NCBI GenBank assembly: GCA_945882615.1 | Contig: CAMCWK010000007.1 | Span: forward strand, 46,372-110,371 | Source of the DNA: Rhizobium sp. Q54 | GTDB lineage: Bacteria > Pseudomonadota > Alphaproteobacteria > Micropepsales > Micropepsaceae | Length of the DNA stretch: 64,000 nt | Direction of reading: 5' to 3' | Part shown: piece by piece, positions 48,233 to 58,543 of the stretch | Numbering within the stretch: position 1 is the stretch's first letter | Layout: each line of letters begins with the position of its first letter | Notes under the pieces: model-generated | Database searches by the model: none | What the model was told of the DNA's origin: nothing | Seen by the model: the letters and a program-made list of their open reading frames with translations, nothing else | Translations under genes and position numbers: made by a program

Positions 48233-49528
48233 CTAGAAAGGGAAGAAAAAGGGTATCGCCAGCGCCCCCACCAGCCAGGTGAGAAGATTCAGCGGCACGC
48301 CGATCTTCACGAAATCGCCATAGCTGTAGCCGCCCATCTGATAGACCAGCACATTGGTCTGATAGCCAAAGGGTGTGGCGAAGGCCGCGCTGGCCGCCAT
48401 CATCACCGCCACCAGGAAGGGACGGGCGCTGACCCCCAGGCTTTCGGCCAGCGCCACCGCGATCGGCGTCACCAGCACGGCGACGGCGGCGTTGGACAAT
48501 ATCTCGGTCAGGAACAAGGTGGCGCCATACAGCAGCACCAGCGCAAAGAAGGGCCCGGCCACGCCCACCCAGGTCAGCAGCGAACCGGTGACCAGTGCCG
48601 CAAGCCCCGTAACCTCCATCGCAAGTCCGATCACCACCATGCCCGCGATCAACAGCAGCACTTCGGGGCGCAAACCCTTATAGGCGTCATCGGCGCGGAT
48701 CGTGCCTGTCAGGATCAAAAGCACCGCGCCGGCAAAGGCCGCCGCCGCGATGGGCACGAGACCCAGCGCCGCCACCACCACGACACCGGCAAACACCAGC
48801 AGCGAAAAGCTCGCCGCCAGCGGCTGCAGGGGACGGTCGGCCGGAAATATCGCCGGATCGTCGCCCGCCGGCGTCTGTACCCCGCGCGAAGACAGTGGCG
48901 CGGGTGCTGCGTCTTGCGAACCGGCGAGCATCCGCCCGCCCAGCGCGAACAGATAGATGCCACCCACCAGCGCGATGCACAGCGCCACCGGCGTGATCTC
49001 GAACAGCGTGAAGACGGGCTGCCCGGCATTGCGGGCCATGTCGTTGACCAACAGATTGGTCGAGGTCCCGATCAGGGTGCAGCTGCCGCCCAGGATGGTG
49101 ACGTAGGACAGCGGAATCAAAAAACGTTTGACCGACAGGCCCTGGGACTTGGCGACGTCGCGGATGATCGGCGCGGCCAGGACCACAATGGGCGTGTTGT
49201 TGAGGAAGGCGGACAGCGCGCCCGACAGGGTGATCACGATCCACAGTCCTGCCGCGCCCAGCCGGGCACACATCCGCGTCGCGCCGCGAACCAGAAGACC
49301 CAGCAGGCCGGTAAGTTCCAGCGCATAGGCGATCACGAACAGCGACGCCAGCGCGATGATCGCGGGGCTGGCAAAGGCGCCTTCCACCTCGACCGGGCGA
49401 ATGGTGCGGGTGACAAGCAGCACGGCCGCGCCCGTCAGCGCCACAACTTCCGAGCGCACCTTGCCCCAGATCAGCGCGGCAATGACACCCAGCAACACGG
49501 CCAGTACGATGAGCTGCGGTGTGGTCAT
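48233..49528 (-). CDS. SLC13-family permease (short type)
   Basis: A 431-residue polytopic permease with about eleven helices. It has IVITLSGALSAFLNNTPIVV and GGSCTLIGTSTNLLVN in the first half and TEILSNAAVAVLVTPIAVAL in the second, so both inverted halves of the family are complete. It lacks the TrkA-C insert found in the permease at the window start; a soluble linker lies at about 210-250. The ATG at 49528 was chosen; one at 49552 is possible and neither has a good ribosome site. Substrate unknown. Confidence 0.85.
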   Translation of the reverse strand: MTTPQLIVLAVLLGVIAALIWGKVRSEVVALTGAAVLLVTRTIRPVEVEGAFASPAIIALASLFVIAYALELTGLLGLLVRGATRMCARLGAAGLWIVITLSGALSAFLNNTPIVVLAAPIIRDVAKSQGLSVKRFLIPLSYVTILGGSCTLIGTSTNLLVNDMARNAGQPVFTLFEITPVALCIALVGGIYLFALGGRMLAGSQDAAPAPLSSRGVQTPAGDDPAIFPADRPLQPLAASFSLLVFAGVVVVAALGLVPIAAAAFAGAVLLILTGTIRADDAYKGLRPEVLLLIAGMVVIGLAMEVTGLAALVTGSLLTWVGVAGPFFALVLLYGATLFLTEILSNAAVAVLVTPIAVALAESLGVSARPFLVAVMMAASAAFATPFGYQTNVLVYQMGGYSYGDFVKIGVPLNLLTWLVGALAIPFFFPF

Positions 49529-49626
49529 CGCGTGGATTTCGGTCCGCGCCATCGCCGGAACGGCTTTTTGCCCATACGGCCAAGAGAATCGTGGAACACA
49601 GGCCGTCCCGTGGCTATGCTGATCGC

Positions 49627-50496
49627 ATGGCTGACAATAAGCCCCCGCCCGGGGATCGCAAGCCGTCATATATTTCGCCGCTGATCATCGCGGTGATCGC
49701 GGTTGCGATCGGCGCCGTCACCGTCTGGCGCATGCCCGAAGCGACGCCGCCGGCCCCCACAAAGATCGAGCCGCCGGCGCCCGTGGCCTCTGCGCCGCCG
49801 CCGCCAAAGGCTGCGCCCGCGGTGCAGCCCATCCTCATCCGCGACGATCTCATCCGCGAAGCAAATCTCGCGGCCTCGCAATTTGCCGCGTCGGGCATGC
49901 AGCCCACCAGTTCCGCGGCGCTGATCGGCAAGCGCTTTGCGCTCAGCATTCCGTTCGGCTGCGGCGGTTTTCAGAACAGCCTTTCCAATCCCCAGCTGGG
50001 CGTAAGCTACGACGCCAAAAAACAAAGCATCACGCTGACGGCACGGCCCGGCGCGTGGACAACCCTGCCGCTGATCCAGGGGCTTGGCGGGGCCGAGATA
50101 GACGCGGTGGAAGGTTTTTGGATTCCCCGGCCCTGGACCAGCGCGCAGGACTGTCCGCCGCCGATGAACAATCCCGCACCCGCCACACCCACCCCGCCCA
50201 CGACCCAGACCATCGGCCTGGCGCAGATTTTCGAAATGGGCGGATCGCGGGTCTCACGCCATGCCGAGCGTCCCTACATCTTCACGCGCAAGATCCCGCC
50301 CGGCGACAATGCGGCGCTGATCTCTTCCTACCGGCTGGTGCTGGAAGGTCGCATCACAGGCTTTGGCAAGGACAGCGCGCTACGCTGCTGGATGGAAGCG
50401 CCCGACCATCATCCGGTCTGCCTCTTCGCGGTCGCCCTGGACCGCGTCGCCTTCGAGGACGAACAGGGCAAGCAGATCGCCAACTGGACGGATTAG
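49627..50496 (+). CDS. membrane-anchored protein, unknown function
   Basis: A 289-residue protein with a cytoplasmic N-terminus (MADNKPPPGDRKPSYISP), one helix (about 19-36), a Pro/Ala-rich spacer (45-75) and a folded periplasmic part (80-289) with several Trp/Cys (FGCGGF, AQDCPPPM, RCWMEAPDHHPVCLF). The Cys pairs suggest disulfides. It is divergent from the SLC13 permease. No family recognised. Confidence 0.65.
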   Translation: MADNKPPPGDRKPSYISPLIIAVIAVAIGAVTVWRMPEATPPAPTKIEPPAPVASAPPPPKAAPAVQPILIRDDLIREANLAASQFAASGMQPTSSAALIGKRFALSIPFGCGGFQNSLSNPQLGVSYDAKKQSITLTARPGAWTTLPLIQGLGGAEIDAVEGFWIPRPWTSAQDCPPPMNNPAPATPTPPTTQTIGLAQIFEMGGSRVSRHAERPYIFTRKIPPGDNAALISSYRLVLEGRITGFGKDSALRCWMEAPDHHPVCLFAVALDRVAFEDEQGKQIANWTD

Positions 50497-50557
50497 CGCA
50501 AACACCCTTGTCATTCCCGGCCGACGCTTCACCAATATCGCGCTGATTAGGAAAAAC

Positions 50558-50655
50558 AGCGCGCAGGATTTTGTGGCGTGAGCAGGAGCGCGCGCGGAGC
50601 GTGCTTGAAGCACGTGAGCACGCGCGACGCACTCACGACGCAAAAGACTAGCGCT
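50558..50655. repeat. three-tier hairpin element, copy B
   Basis: A 98-base relative of 28097-28195: AGCGC/GCGCT, TTTTG/CAAAA, CGTGAG/CTCACG, CGCGCG/CGCGCG and apex GTGCTT/AAGCAC, with the same linkers. It ends at the base before the typA stop codon; on the minus strand it is followed by GTTTTTCC, so it can act as a terminator. Confidence 0.75.
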
Positions 50656-52479
50656 TTAAGCGTCCATCGCCTGCTTGGCGCGCTTGCGCTCATGCGGCTT
50701 CAGGGCGCGCTTGCGCAGGCGGATGTTCAGCGGCGTCACCTCGACCAGCTCGTCATCCTGGATATAGGCCATGGCCTGTTCCAGGGTCATCGGCACGATG
50801 GGCGTCAGCTTGACGGCTTCGTCCTTCGAGGTGGTGCGGATGTTGGTCAGCTGCTTGGACTTGAGCGGGTTGACGTCCAGGTCATTGTCCTTGGCATTCT
50901 GGCCAATGATCATGCCCTCATAGACCTTGGCGCCGGTCGAGATGAACAGCTTGCCGCGCTCTTCGATATACCACAGGCCATAGGTCACCGCTTCGCCTTG
51001 CTCGGTCGAGATCAAGACGCCATTGACGCGACCGCCCACACTGCCCTTGTGCGGGGCATATTCCAGGAACATGCGGTTCATCACGCCGGTGCCGCGCGTA
51101 TCCGTCAGGAATTCGCCGTGATAGCCGATCAGGCCGCGCGCCGGGCCGTGGAACACGATGCGGGTCTTGCCGGCGCCGGTGGGGCGCATGTCGACCATTT
51201 CGCCTTTGCGCTGCGAAATCTTCTCGATCACGGTGCCGGTATAGGCGTCGTCGACGTCAACCGTGACTTCCTCGATCGGCTCCAGCTTTTCGCCATTTTC
51301 CGTCTTCATAACGACGCGCGGGCGGCTGATCGACAGCTCGAAGCCCTCGCGGCGCATGGATTCGATCAAGACGCCGAGCTGCAATTCGCCGCGGCCCGAC
51401 ACTTCGAACGCGCCTTCGCCGGTCTCGGCAACCTTCAGCGCCACATTGCCTTCGGCTTCGCGCAACAACCGTTCGCGGATGACGCGGCTCTGCACCTTGT
51501 CGCCTTCGCGGCCCGCATAGGGGCTGTCATTGACCGAGATGGTCATGGACAGGGTCGGCGGATCGATCGGGTGCGACGGCACCGCTTCGGTCACGGTCAG
51601 GTCGCACAGCGTGTCGGCGACGGTGGCGGTCTCCAGGCCCGCGATGGCGACCAGGTCGCCGGCTTCAACGCGTTCCACCGGCACACGGGCCAGGCCCCGG
51701 AAGGCCAGCAGCTTGGTGACGCGGGTCTTTTCAATGATTTCGCCGGCGGCGTTCAGCGCCTTGATGTTGCGGCCCATGGTAACCGAGCCGGATTCGATAC
51801 GGCCCGTCAGGATGCGGCCCAGGAACGGATCGGCTTCCAGCGTGGTGACCAGCATCTTGAAGGGATGGTCGTCGCCCGCCAGCTTCTGCGGCTTGGGCGG
51901 CGGCACGTCCTCGACGATGCGCTTGAACAGCGGCGACAGGTCCTTGCGCTCGTCTTCCAGCTCATCGACCGCCCAGCCGTTGCGGCCCGAGGCATAGAGG
52001 TGATGGAAGTCGAGCTGGCTGTCATTGGCTTCCAGCGCCAGGAACAGGTCGAAGATGGATTCCAGGGTTTCCTTGGGCTGGGCGTCGCTGCGGTCGATCT
52101 TGTTGATGACCACGATGGGCTTGAGGCCCAGCTTCAGGGCCTTGGCCAGCACGAACTTGGTCTGGGGCATGACGCTTTCGGCCGCATCCACCAGCAGCAC
52201 CACGCCGTCCACCATCGACAGGATGCGCTCGACCTCGCCGCCGAAGTCGGCATGGCCGGGGGTATCGACGGTGTTGATGCGCACGCCGTTCCAGTCGACG
52301 CTGGTGCACTTGGCCAGGATGGTGATGCCGCGCTCGCGCTCCTGGTCGTTGGAGTCCATGGCGCGTTCGGCCATCTGCTGGTTTTCGCGAACCGAGCCGG
52401 ACTGCTTCAACAGCTGGTCAACAAGGGTGGTTTTGCCATGGTCGACATGGGCGATGATGGCAATGTTGCGGATTTCCAT
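50656..52479 (-). CDS. typA: TypA/BipA ribosome-associated GTPase
   Basis: A 607-residue translational GTPase, the normal length for TypA. The ATG at 52479 was chosen because it gives [20 protein letters not shown] with the G1 P-loop intact; the frame extends upstream without family similarity. G3 is [11 protein letters not shown]4 is NKID, and domains III-V follow with the [18 protein letters not shown] and [20 protein letters not shown] signatures. TypA binds ribosomes and is needed for growth at low temperature and under stress. Its 3' end lies against the three-tier hairpin. Confidence 0.97.
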   Translation of the reverse strand: MEIRNIAIIAHVDHGKTTLVDQLLKQSGSVRENQQMAERAMDSNDQERERGITILAKCTSVDWNGVRINTVDTPGHADFGGEVERILSMVDGVVLLVDAAESVMPQTKFVLAKALKLGLKPIVVINKIDRSDAQPKETLESIFDLFLALEANDSQLDFHHLYASGRNGWAVDELEDERKDLSPLFKRIVEDVPPPKPQKLAGDDHPFKMLVTTLEADPFLGRILTGRIESGSVTMGRNIKALNAAGEIIEKTRVTKLLAFRGLARVPVERVEAGDLVAIAGLETATVADTLCDLTVTEAVPSHPIDPPTLSMTISVNDSPYAGREGDKVQSRVIRERLLREAEGNVALKVAETGEGAFEVSGRGELQLGVLIESMRREGFELSISRPRVVMKTENGEKLEPIEEVTVDVDDAYTGTVIEKISQRKGEMVDMRPTGAGKTRIVFHGPARGLIGYHGEFLTDTRGTGVMNRMFLEYAPHKGSVGGRVNGVLISTEQGEAVTYGLWYIEERGKLFISTGAKVYEGMIIGQNAKDNDLDVNPLKSKQLTNIRTTSKDEAVKLTPIVPMTLEQAMAYIQDDELVEVTPLNIRLRKRALKPHERKRAKQAMDA

Positions 52480-52867
52480 GGGGACCAGAATCATAAGAGT
52501 GAGGGGCGCGAAAGTGCGGCTTATAGGGGCGGCCCTGCTGCGGAGCAACAAGATGTCCGTTCCGGCCGTCAGGAAAATGTCAGAATTAACGTGTTTTAAT
52601 AGGGAATCCGGGCATTTAGCTCAGGTTGGATTCACGAATTCCGGGACATTTATGAGAGGCTTTTCTCTTATAAGAGGCGCACAAATCGCGTGCAAAAGCC
52701 GGATCGGGCCGCCCCATAAGCACAATCGGGGCGTTTAAATACCGCCCGATACCCAGCTGGCACGGTCCGCCACCAGCACGGCGGGCATCAGGGGAACGGG
52801 TATCCATCTTGCCCGCCGCAACCGAAAAAAGCGGCGCGGTCGTCATGTTGTCAGGATTTTTAAGCCG
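52480..52867. other. 388-base divergent intergenic region with regulatory palindromes
   Basis: Between typA and the RND pair. It contains the CTCTTATAAGAG palindrome and two TCCGGG(A)CATTTA direct repeats, annotated separately. No gene is supported. Confidence 0.6.
52607..52676 (+). promoter_or_regulatory. candidate operator of the RND efflux operon
   Basis: Two direct repeats TCCGGGCATTTA (52607-52618) and TCCGGGACATTTA (52640-52652), then a perfect 12-base palindrome CTCTTATAAGAG (52665-52676), which can also pair with TTATGAGAG just upstream. Suited to dimeric repressor binding. No regulator gene is adjacent. Confidence 0.45.
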
Positions 52868-54112
52868 ATGAATGTTCAGGTTCCGCCGCCATCCTCTTCC
52901 AAGGTGCAGACCTCTACTGCGCAGACTGGCACGTCACCGGCGCGCCAGTTGCTGTCGCGCAAGTATCTGATCGGCGCCGCTGGCCTGGCCGTGGCCCTTG
53001 GCGGCTTCTGGTATTTCACCAATTCCAGCGCCCCGCCGCCGCGCCGCGTGATGGCCGCCCCGGTCCGGGTCGCTATGGTCGAACAGCGCAACATGGAGGT
53101 GATCGAACGCACCATCGGCACCGTGATCGCCAATTCCACCGTATCGGTGAATGCCCGCGTCCAGGGCCAGCTCACCCGCGCCTTCTTCCGCGAAGGCCAG
53201 ATGGTCAAGACCGGCGACCTGCTGTTCCAGATCGACCCGCGCCCCTATCAGGCGACCTATGACAACGCCGCCGCCGCCGTCGCGTCCGCCAAGGCCAAGT
53301 TCGACCGCTACACGCGGCTGAAGGGCCAGAACGCGATTTCGCCCCAGGATGTCGACGACGCCCAGGCCCTCTATCTGGAAGCCCGCGCCACGGCCGAATC
53401 CGCGCGCCTCAATCTGGAATTCACCCAGATTCGCTCGCCGGTGAACGGCAAGACCGGCCCGATCCTGATCCAGCCCGGCAACATGGTGGCCTCCTCCTCC
53501 AGCGCCAATGCCAGCGCCACGCCGCTGGTGACCATCAACGAAATCCAGCCGGTGAAGATCTCGCTGGCCCTGCCCCAGTCCGAATTGCCGCGCATCCAGC
53601 AGATGGTGAACACGCCCCAGGGCCTGACCATCACCATGAACCTGCGCGCAGCGGGCGCCGAAAAGGACCTCACCGCCAAGGTGGACTTCGTCTCCAATGC
53701 CGTGACCAACACCACCGGCACCATCGAGCTGCGCGCCACCTATCCCAATGCCGACCTGGCGCTGGTGCCCGGCCAGCTGGTCAATGTCGTGGCGTCGCTG
53801 GCGGAAATCAAAAATGCCACCGTGATCCCGCGCGAAGCGGTCAACACCGGCCCAGACGGCACCTTCGTCTATCGCGTGACCGACAACACCGCCCAGCAGG
53901 TGCCGGTGCGCGTCCTGTTCGACGACGGCGACAATGCCGCGATCGACGCCAACCTGAATGCGGGCGACCGCGTGATCGTGGACGGCCAGATTCGCGTGGT
54001 GCCGGGCGCCAAGGTGCAGGTCAACGGCACCCGCGCCCAAAACAATGGTCAGGGGGTGCGGCCCCCCGCACCAGCGGCCAGTCCCGCCCCAATGAAGGCT
54101 GACGTTTTTTAG
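52868..54112 (+). CDS. RND efflux periplasmic adaptor (MdtA-like)
   Basis: A 414-residue membrane fusion protein. One N-terminal helix (about 34-52) anchors it. Then come the adaptor features: VSVNARVQGQLTRAFFREGQ and VKTGDLLFQIDPRPYQATYD (lipoyl half), a helical hairpin (AAAAVASAKAKFDRYTRLKG), and the second lipoyl part with IRSPVNGKTGP. A beta-barrel domain follows and the C-terminus is low-complexity. It precedes the RND pump by 20 bases. These adaptors link inner pump and outer channel; no TolC-like gene is in the window. Confidence 0.92.
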   Translation: MNVQVPPPSSSKVQTSTAQTGTSPARQLLSRKYLIGAAGLAVALGGFWYFTNSSAPPPRRVMAAPVRVAMVEQRNMEVIERTIGTVIANSTVSVNARVQGQLTRAFFREGQMVKTGDLLFQIDPRPYQATYDNAAAAVASAKAKFDRYTRLKGQNAISPQDVDDAQALYLEARATAESARLNLEFTQIRSPVNGKTGPILIQPGNMVASSSSANASATPLVTINEIQPVKISLALPQSELPRIQQMVNTPQGLTITMNLRAAGAEKDLTAKVDFVSNAVTNTTGTIELRATYPNADLALVPGQLVNVVASLAEIKNATVIPREAVNTGPDGTFVYRVTDNTAQQVPVRVLFDDGDNAAIDANLNAGDRVIVDGQIRVVPGAKVQVNGTRAQNNGQGVRPPAPAASPAPMKADVF

Positions 54113-54132
54113 AATTTGAGAAGGCTCAGCAG

Positions 54133-57100
54133 ATGAATCTTTCGCTTCCCTTCATCGAACGTCCGGTGATGACCACGCTGTGCATGGCCGCGCTGGTGAT
54201 CTTTGGCGGCTATGGCTATGCCAGCCTGCCGGTTTCCGACCTTCCCAACATCGACTTCCCCACCATCCAGGTCAGCGCCTCGCTGCCGGGCGCCGATCCC
54301 GACACCATGGCCTCCTCGGTCGCATCCCCGCTGGAAAACCGCTTCTCGACCATCCAGGGCATCGACCAGATGACCTCGACGAGCCAGCAGGGCTCCACCA
54401 GCGTACAGATCCAGTTCAACCTCGACCGCGATCTCGACGGCGCGGCCCAGGACGTTCAGGCCGCGATTTCGGCCGCCACCCGCGACCTGCCCAAGTCGAT
54501 GCCCCAGCCCCCCACCTTCCGCAAGGTGAACCCGGCCGACATGCCGGTGCTGTTCATGGCGATCCGTTCCAAGACGATGAAGCCGTCGGAATTGAACGAA
54601 TATGCCGAGACGCTGCTGGCCCGCCAGCTTTCCACCATCAACGGCGTCGCCCAGGTCAGCGTGTTCGGCAACGCCAAATATGCCGTGCGCATCCAGGCCG
54701 ATCCCGCCGCGCTCGCCACCCGCAATATCGGCATCGACAAGCTTTCCAGCGCCATCGCCTCGGCCAACGTCAACATGGCAACCGGCGCGCTGAACGGCCC
54801 CACCCGCTCCTCCATCATCCGCACCGGCGGCCAGCTCAACACCGCCCGCGAGTTTGAAGAACAGATCATTGCCTATGAAAGCGGCTCGCCCGTGCGCCTC
54901 AAGGACGTGGCGCGGGTGCTGGACGGCCAGGAAAATCCCTATGCCAAGAGCTGGTACAGGGGCGAGCCGGCCATTCTGCTGGCCGTCTTCCGCCAGCCCG
55001 GCTCCAACACAGTCGGCGTGATCGACGCCGTGCGCGAAGTGCTGCCGCGATTCCAGGCCAACCTGCCGCCGTCTGTGACGCTGGACGTGGTGTTCGACCG
55101 CAGCCAGATGATCCGCGCCTCGATCAACGACGTGCAGCACCATCTGATCCTGGCCGGCTTCCTGGTGGTGGGCGTGATCTTCGTCTTCCTGCGCCGCCTC
55201 TCGGCCACGCTGATCCCCTCGCTGGCGCTTCCCATCACCATCATCGGCACTTTCGCGGGCATGGCCGCCTTCGGCTTCAGCCTCGACAACCTGTCGCTGA
55301 TGGCGCTGACGCTGTCTGTGGGCTTCGTGGTCGATGACGCCATCGTGATGCTGGAGAATATCGTCCGGCATATCGAAAAGGGCATGAAGCCCTATGAAGC
55401 GGCGATCAAGGGCTCCGAGGAAATCGGCTTCACCATCCTGTCCATGACCATTTCACTGGCGGCGGTGTTCATCCCCATCGTCTTCATGGGCGGCATTGTC
55501 GGCCGCCTGCTGCACGAATTCGCCGTCACCATCATTATTGCCATCCTGTTCTCCGGCGTTGTCTCCATCACCCTGACGCCCATGCTCTGCGCCCGCATGC
55601 TCAAGGACGAGCATGGCCAGAAGCACAATGCCTTCTATCGCTGGAGCGAACGCAGCTTCAACCGCATGCAGGAGGGCTATGAACGCACCCTGCGCTGGAG
55701 CCTGGACCATCGCCGCACCATCCTGGGGCTGTTCTTCGCCAGCCTGGCGGCCAGCGTGCTGCTGATGCAGGTGATGAAGCAGGACTTCCTGCCCGCAGAC
55801 GATTCGGGGCGAATCTCGGGCAACATCCAGGCCGCCAACGGCACCTCCTTCGACCAGATGGCCAAATATGTCGGGGAAGTGACCCGCATCATCGAGGCCG
55901 ATCCCGACATCACCGGCGTGTTGGCCAGCATGCAGGGAAGCAACGGCGCCGCGGGCACCAACAGCGCGCGCATGTTCATGATCACGCTGCGTAGCCTGAG
56001 CGAGCGCACATCGACCCCCGAACAGGTCATTGCCCGCCTGAGGCCCCAGCTTTCGCGCATCACCGGCGTCAATGTCTTCCTGACCAACCCGCCCGCCATC
56101 ATGCTGGGCGCGCGCGGTTCGCGTTCCAACTACCAGTACACGTTGCAAGGCCTCGATCAGGAGCAGTTGCAGGAATTTTCCGCCAAGCTGATGGCCGACC
56201 TGCGCACGCGCCCCGGCTTCGTCGACATCACATCCGACTATGAAGCGGCGATGCCGTCGGTGCAGGTCGAGATCGACCGCGACCGCGCCGCCGCCTTCGG
56301 CGTCTCGGCGATGCAGATCCAGCAGGCGCTGGGCAGCGCCTTTGGCGGCCAGCGCATTTCCCAGATCAACACCTCGTCCAACCAGTATGAAGTCATCATG
56401 GAACTGCTGCCCGAATTCCAGCAGGACGCCGCCTCGCTGGACCGGGTCTATGTCACGGGCAGCAACGGCAATCTGGTGCCGCTCACCGCCGTCACCCGCA
56501 CCACCACATCTACGGTGGCGCTGTCGGTCAACCATGCCGGGCAGATTCCCGCCATCACCGTCGCCTTCGACCTGGCGCCGGGGCGCGCGCTGTCCGATGC
56601 GGTGTCGGGCATCCGCGAGGCCTCGGAAAAGATCGAAATGCCCGCCTCCATCCAGGGCAACTTCCAGGGCACGGCCGCGGCGTTCGAGGATTCCACCAAG
56701 AATATGGGCATGCTGCTGCTCATCGCCATGGTGGTGGTCTACATCATCTTAGGGATACTCTATGAAAGCTTCATCCACCCGCTGACCATCCTGTCGGGCC
56801 TGCCATCGGCGGCGGTCGGTGCGCTGCTCACCCTCTATCTTGCCCATCTTTTCTATGTGGTGGGCATCACCAGTACCGACATGTCGCTGACGCTTTATGC
56901 CTTCGTGGGCATGATCATGCTGATCGGCATCGTGAAGAAGAACGCCATCATGATGATCGACTTCGCCCTGGGCCGGCAGCGCGAAGACGCCAGCGTGACC
57001 TCGGAGTCGGCGATCTACGAAGCCGCCATCACCCGCTTCCGCCCCATCATGATGACCACCATGGCCGCGCTGATGGGCACACTGCCCATCGCCTTTGGCA

Positions 57101-57276
57101 CAGGCGCGGGCGCGGAATCGCGCCGGCCGCTGGGCCTGTGCGTGGCGGGCGGCTTGCTGCTGTCGCAGCTCCTGACCCTCTACATCACGCCGGTGATCTA
57201 CACCTATCTCGATCGCTATAGCGGCCGCGCCAAGGCGGTCCCCACCGGCGGGCCCAGCGCGGTACCGGCTGAGTGA
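54133..57276 (+). CDS. RND multidrug efflux permease (MdtB/MdtC-type HAE1)
   Basis: A 1047-residue proton-driven pump with twelve expected helices and two large periplasmic loops. It starts LSLPFIERPVMTTLCMAALV and has the proton-relay aspartate pair in SVGFVVDDAIVMLENIVRHI, plus GFTILSMTISLAAVFIPIVF and, in the second half, VGMIMLIGIVKKNAIMMIDF. The pattern fits the MdtB/MdtC branch of HAE1 pumps, which expel bile salts, novobiocin and similar compounds. The pump and adaptor form an operon behind a palindromic regulatory region. Confidence 0.95.
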   Translation: MNLSLPFIERPVMTTLCMAALVIFGGYGYASLPVSDLPNIDFPTIQVSASLPGADPDTMASSVASPLENRFSTIQGIDQMTSTSQQGSTSVQIQFNLDRDLDGAAQDVQAAISAATRDLPKSMPQPPTFRKVNPADMPVLFMAIRSKTMKPSELNEYAETLLARQLSTINGVAQVSVFGNAKYAVRIQADPAALATRNIGIDKLSSAIASANVNMATGALNGPTRSSIIRTGGQLNTAREFEEQIIAYESGSPVRLKDVARVLDGQENPYAKSWYRGEPAILLAVFRQPGSNTVGVIDAVREVLPRFQANLPPSVTLDVVFDRSQMIRASINDVQHHLILAGFLVVGVIFVFLRRLSATLIPSLALPITIIGTFAGMAAFGFSLDNLSLMALTLSVGFVVDDAIVMLENIVRHIEKGMKPYEAAIKGSEEIGFTILSMTISLAAVFIPIVFMGGIVGRLLHEFAVTIIIAILFSGVVSITLTPMLCARMLKDEHGQKHNAFYRWSERSFNRMQEGYERTLRWSLDHRRTILGLFFASLAASVLLMQVMKQDFLPADDSGRISGNIQAANGTSFDQMAKYVGEVTRIIEADPDITGVLASMQGSNGAAGTNSARMFMITLRSLSERTSTPEQVIARLRPQLSRITGVNVFLTNPPAIMLGARGSRSNYQYTLQGLDQEQLQEFSAKLMADLRTRPGFVDITSDYEAAMPSVQVEIDRDRAAAFGVSAMQIQQALGSAFGGQRISQINTSSNQYEVIMELLPEFQQDAASLDRVYVTGSNGNLVPLTAVTRTTTSTVALSVNHAGQIPAITVAFDLAPGRALSDAVSGIREASEKIEMPASIQGNFQGTAAAFEDSTKNMGMLLLIAMVVVYIILGILYESFIHPLTILSGLPSAAVGALLTLYLAHLFYVVGITSTDMSLTLYAFVGMIMLIGIVKKNAIMMIDFALGRQREDASVTSESAIYEAAITRFRPIMMTTMAALMGTLPIAFGTGAGAESRRPLGLCVAGGLLLSQLLTLYITPVIYTYLDRYSGRAKAVPTGGPSAVPAE

Positions 57277-57283
57277 GAGGCAC

Positions 57284-57325
57284 GACCGGCGTCTAGCCGG
57301 TCAAATCGATCCAGCGGATCGATTT
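57284..57325. terminator. tandem hairpins after the RND operon
   Basis: GACCGGC-GTCTA-GCCGGTC (57284-57302) directly abuts AAATCGATCC-AGC-GGATCGATTT (57303-57325), both perfect. No T-tract, so the second hairpin may instead be a binding site. It lies eight bases after the pump's stop. Confidence 0.5.
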
Positions 57326-57403
57326 GAGTGCCGAGCGCGCCGAGCCTGAGCGAGGCGCAATGGGCCTGTCTCTTCGACCCCGCACACGGCATAGTCGCGC
57401 CCC

Positions 57404-58543
57404 ATGGTAAATCCCATCAAGCTCGCCGTCCGGGCACTGCTGCTGGCACTGCTGCTGGCCCTGCCCGCGGCAGCGCAAACCCCTTCCGCCATCGACGCCC
57501 AGGCCCGGCGCATACTGGATGCCACCCGCGCCAACGGTCTGGCGATCGCCTTCATCGACCAGGGCCGCATCGCCCATGTCGCCGCCTTCGGCAAACGCAA
57601 CGCCAATGGCGATCCGCTGCGGAGCGATACCGTGATGGTCGGCGCCTCATTGACCAAGACAGTGTTCGCCTGGCTGGTGCTCCGGCTGGTGGATGAGGGC
57701 AGGCTCGACCTCGACAGGCCGCTGGCGTCCTATCTGCAAAAGCCTCTGCCGGATTATCCCGCCTATGCCGCGCTGGCGGACGATACGCGCTGGCAGATCA
57801 TTACCGCCCGCCATGCCCTGACCCATTCCACCGGCTTCGCCAATTTCTTCTTCCTGGAGCCGGACAAGAAGCCGCGCATCCATTTTCCGCCCGGCAGCCG
57901 CTACGCCTATTCCGGCGAAGGGCTGCATCTTCTGCAGTTCGTGCTGGAGGAAGGCCTGAAGCTGGATGTCGGCGCGCTGGGACGCGCCGAATTCGCCCGC
58001 CTGGGCATGACGCGCACATCCTTCCAATGGCGCGCCGATTTCGCCGCCAACCTGGCCGACGGCTGGAATGACAAGGGCGAGCCGCAGGCGCATGACCAGC
58101 GCTCCCGCGTGCGGGTGGCTGGATCGATGGACACCACCATTGCTGACATGGCGAAATTCGCCGCCGCGCTGGTGACCGGCAACCGGCTTTCGGCGGGCGC
58201 CCGCGCCGAACTTTCAGCTGCGCAGCTTGCCATCACCACCGCGCACCAGTTTCCCACCCTGGCGCCCGAACTGCCGCCGGAAGACCGGCGCGACCTTACC
58301 GCCGGGCTGGGCGTGGTGAATTTTGCGGGCCCACAAGGGCCCGGCTTCTACAAGGGCGGCCATGACAGCCAGACCGCCAACACCCTGGTCTGCCTGCAAG
58401 GTTCGCAGCGCTGCGTGGTGATCCTTTCCAATGACGTGCGGGCCGAAGCCGGCTTCGCCGATCTGGTGACTGCCGTCTTGGGCGCAACCGGCGTGCCCTA
58501 TGCCTGGGAATATGGTCTGGGTGCCGGCAAGTCCGAGCCCTAA
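57404..58543 (+). CDS. class C beta-lactamase-related serine hydrolase
   Basis: A 379-residue exported enzyme. Signal peptide residues 1-24 (ending PAAAQ). It has the S82-L-T-K85 active-site motif of the serine hydrolase/DD-peptidase superfamily, Y169-S-G in place of Y-x-N, and GGH in KGGHDSQT in place of KTG. These fit esterase-like or peptidase relatives of AmpC more than a true class C beta-lactamase. The start at 57404 directly precedes the signal peptide. Substrate unknown. Confidence 0.8.
   Translation: MVNPIKLAVRALLLALLLALPAAAQTPSAIDAQARRILDATRANGLAIAFIDQGRIAHVAAFGKRNANGDPLRSDTVMVGASLTKTVFAWLVLRLVDEGRLDLDRPLASYLQKPLPDYPAYAALADDTRWQIITARHALTHSTGFANFFFLEPDKKPRIHFPPGSRYAYSGEGLHLLQFVLEEGLKLDVGALGRAEFARLGMTRTSFQWRADFAANLADGWNDKGEPQAHDQRSRVRVAGSMDTTIADMAKFAAALVTGNRLSAGARAELSAAQLAITTAHQFPTLAPELPPEDRRDLTAGLGVVNFAGPQGPGFYKGGHDSQTANTLVCLQGSQRCVVILSNDVRAEAGFADLVTAVLGATGVPYAWEYGLGAGKSEP

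Noticed and set aside
48062..49684. 540-codon open frame on the plus strand
   Set aside because: Opposite the second SLC13 permease and nhaA start; His/Arg/Gln-rich with no motif.
57404..58543. True AmpC beta-lactamase
   Set aside because: Only SxxK is standard; Y-x-N and KTG are replaced by Y-S-G and GGH, so a broader serine hydrolase label is safer.
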